Assembly (NCBI GenBank): GCA_945643825.1
Contig: CALZEZ010000009.1
Location: 1 to 14,973, forward strand
Direction of reading: 5' to 3'
DNA: 14,973 bases
DNA from: an uncultured Lachnospiraceae bacterium
GTDB lineage: Bacteria; Bacillota; Clostridia; Lachnospirales; Lachnospiraceae
Shown here: positions 14,545 to 14,973 of the stretch, piece after piece
Numbering within the stretch: the first letter of the stretch is position 1
Layout of the letters: every line of letters begins with the position of its first letter
Made by a program: the position numbers and the translations under genes
The notes under the pieces: model-generated
What the model was told of the DNA's origin: nothing
Databases searched by the model: none
What the model saw: the letters and a program-made list of their open reading frames with translations, nothing else

Positions 14545-14973
14545 TTATTTCGTGCCAAAGATACGATCACCGGCATCTCCGAGTCCCGGAACGATGTAGG
14601 CATTTTCATTCAGCTTCTCGTCCAAAGCACCCACATAAAGATCCACATCCGGATGTGCTTGCTTCATCTTCTCAATTCCCTCAGGGGCAGCAATGATGCA
14701 CATAAAGTGAATCTTCTTACAGCCCTTATCCTTTAGCATCTGGATAGCCGCAGCCGCTGAGCCACCGGTTGCTAACATCGGGTCCACAACAAACACCTCA
14801 CGCTCCGCACAGTCAGCCGGAAGCTTGCAATAATACTCAACCGGCTCATGCGTCTGTGGATCCCGGTAAAGTCCGATATGCCCAACTTTGGCTGCCGGAA
14901 TCAGCTGTAAGACTCCATCAACCATGCCAAGGCCGGCACGTAGAATCGGAATGATCGCCATCTTCTTTCCCTT
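14545..14973 (-). CDS. upp: Uracil phosphoribosyltransferase, C-terminal part (start beyond window)
   Basis: The frame is open to the window edge and gives the last 142 residues of a family protein normally about 209 long, so the N-terminus is missing. It joins uracil and PRPP to make UMP in pyrimidine salvage. ILRAGLGMVDG comes near the start of the visible part. The PRPP loop VDPMLATGGSA follows at visible residues 63-73, and the uracil-binding end YIVPGLGDAGDRIFG closes the protein. An ATG at 14961 lies inside the conserved core and is not the true start. The gene leads directly into dCMP deaminase, with which it is most likely co-transcribed. Confidence 0.96.
   Translation of the reverse strand, partial: KGKKMAIIPILRAGLGMVDGVLQLIPAAKVGHIGLYRDPQTHEPVEYYCKLPADCAEREVFVVDPMLATGGSAAAAIQMLKDKGCKKIHFMCIIAAPEGIEKMKQAHPDVDLYVGALDEKLNENAYIVPGLGDAGDRIFGTK

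Noticed and set aside
1..14973. CRISPR array, tRNA or rRNA, insertion sequence, phage or defence genes
   Set aside because: No regularly spaced repeats, cloverleaf-like sequence, transposase or integrase motif, or terminal inverted repeats were seen; the window is filled with housekeeping genes in long runs on one strand.

Overview
The window reads as a chromosomal housekeeping stretch from an anaerobic Firmicute, most likely a Lachnospiraceae-type clostridium. This is an inference from the V-type ATPase gene order, AGGAGG-like ribosome binding sites, sigma-A-like promoters, moderate G+C and protein family content; no rRNA or other marker fixes the species. All genes except one lie on the minus strand, so the description below follows transcription, from high to low coordinates.

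At 14973-12872 there is a nucleotide-salvage and cell-wall group: the C-terminal part of uracil phosphoribosyltransferase (upp, cut by the window edge), a dCMP deaminase, and a secreted protein with a long coiled coil and a SleB-type cell wall hydrolase domain. It ends at a strong hairpin (12824-12856) that also serves as terminator for the only plus-strand gene, a DUF402 protein (12353-12838). Back-to-back promoters at 12238-12326 drive the DUF402 gene rightward and an MgtC-family membrane protein (12185-11490) leftward. The mgtC-like gene ends in its own terminator.

At 11418-2612 lies a complete nine-gene V/A-type ATPase operon with a near-consensus promoter (11418-11390), the subunit order G/H-I-K-E-C-F-A-B-D, and a hairpin after D. 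The order matches the Enterococcus hirae Na+-ATPase (ntp) operon without its two last genes. The proteolipid K keeps every residue known to bind Na+ in E. hirae NtpK, so a sodium-pumping (or sodium-driven ATP-making) enzyme is predicted. Genes are tightly packed, with several start/stop overlaps that suggest translational coupling.

Beyond the hairpin, at 2596-1, is a MoxR AAA+ ATPase, a DUF58 protein and the N-terminal part of a polytopic membrane protein, tightly spaced or overlapping. This is the common MoxR/DUF58/membrane-protein cassette, whose role is poorly understood.

No intergenic gap exceeds 170 bp. I see no rRNA, tRNA, CRISPR array, insertion sequence or phage gene, and no frameshifted gene. 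I did not find a clearly new system; the points most worth checking are the Na+ site, the coiled-coil/SleB fusion, the stop codon placed in a bidirectional terminator loop, the Gly variant in the dCMP deaminase zinc motif and the hairpin leader of the mgtC-like gene.
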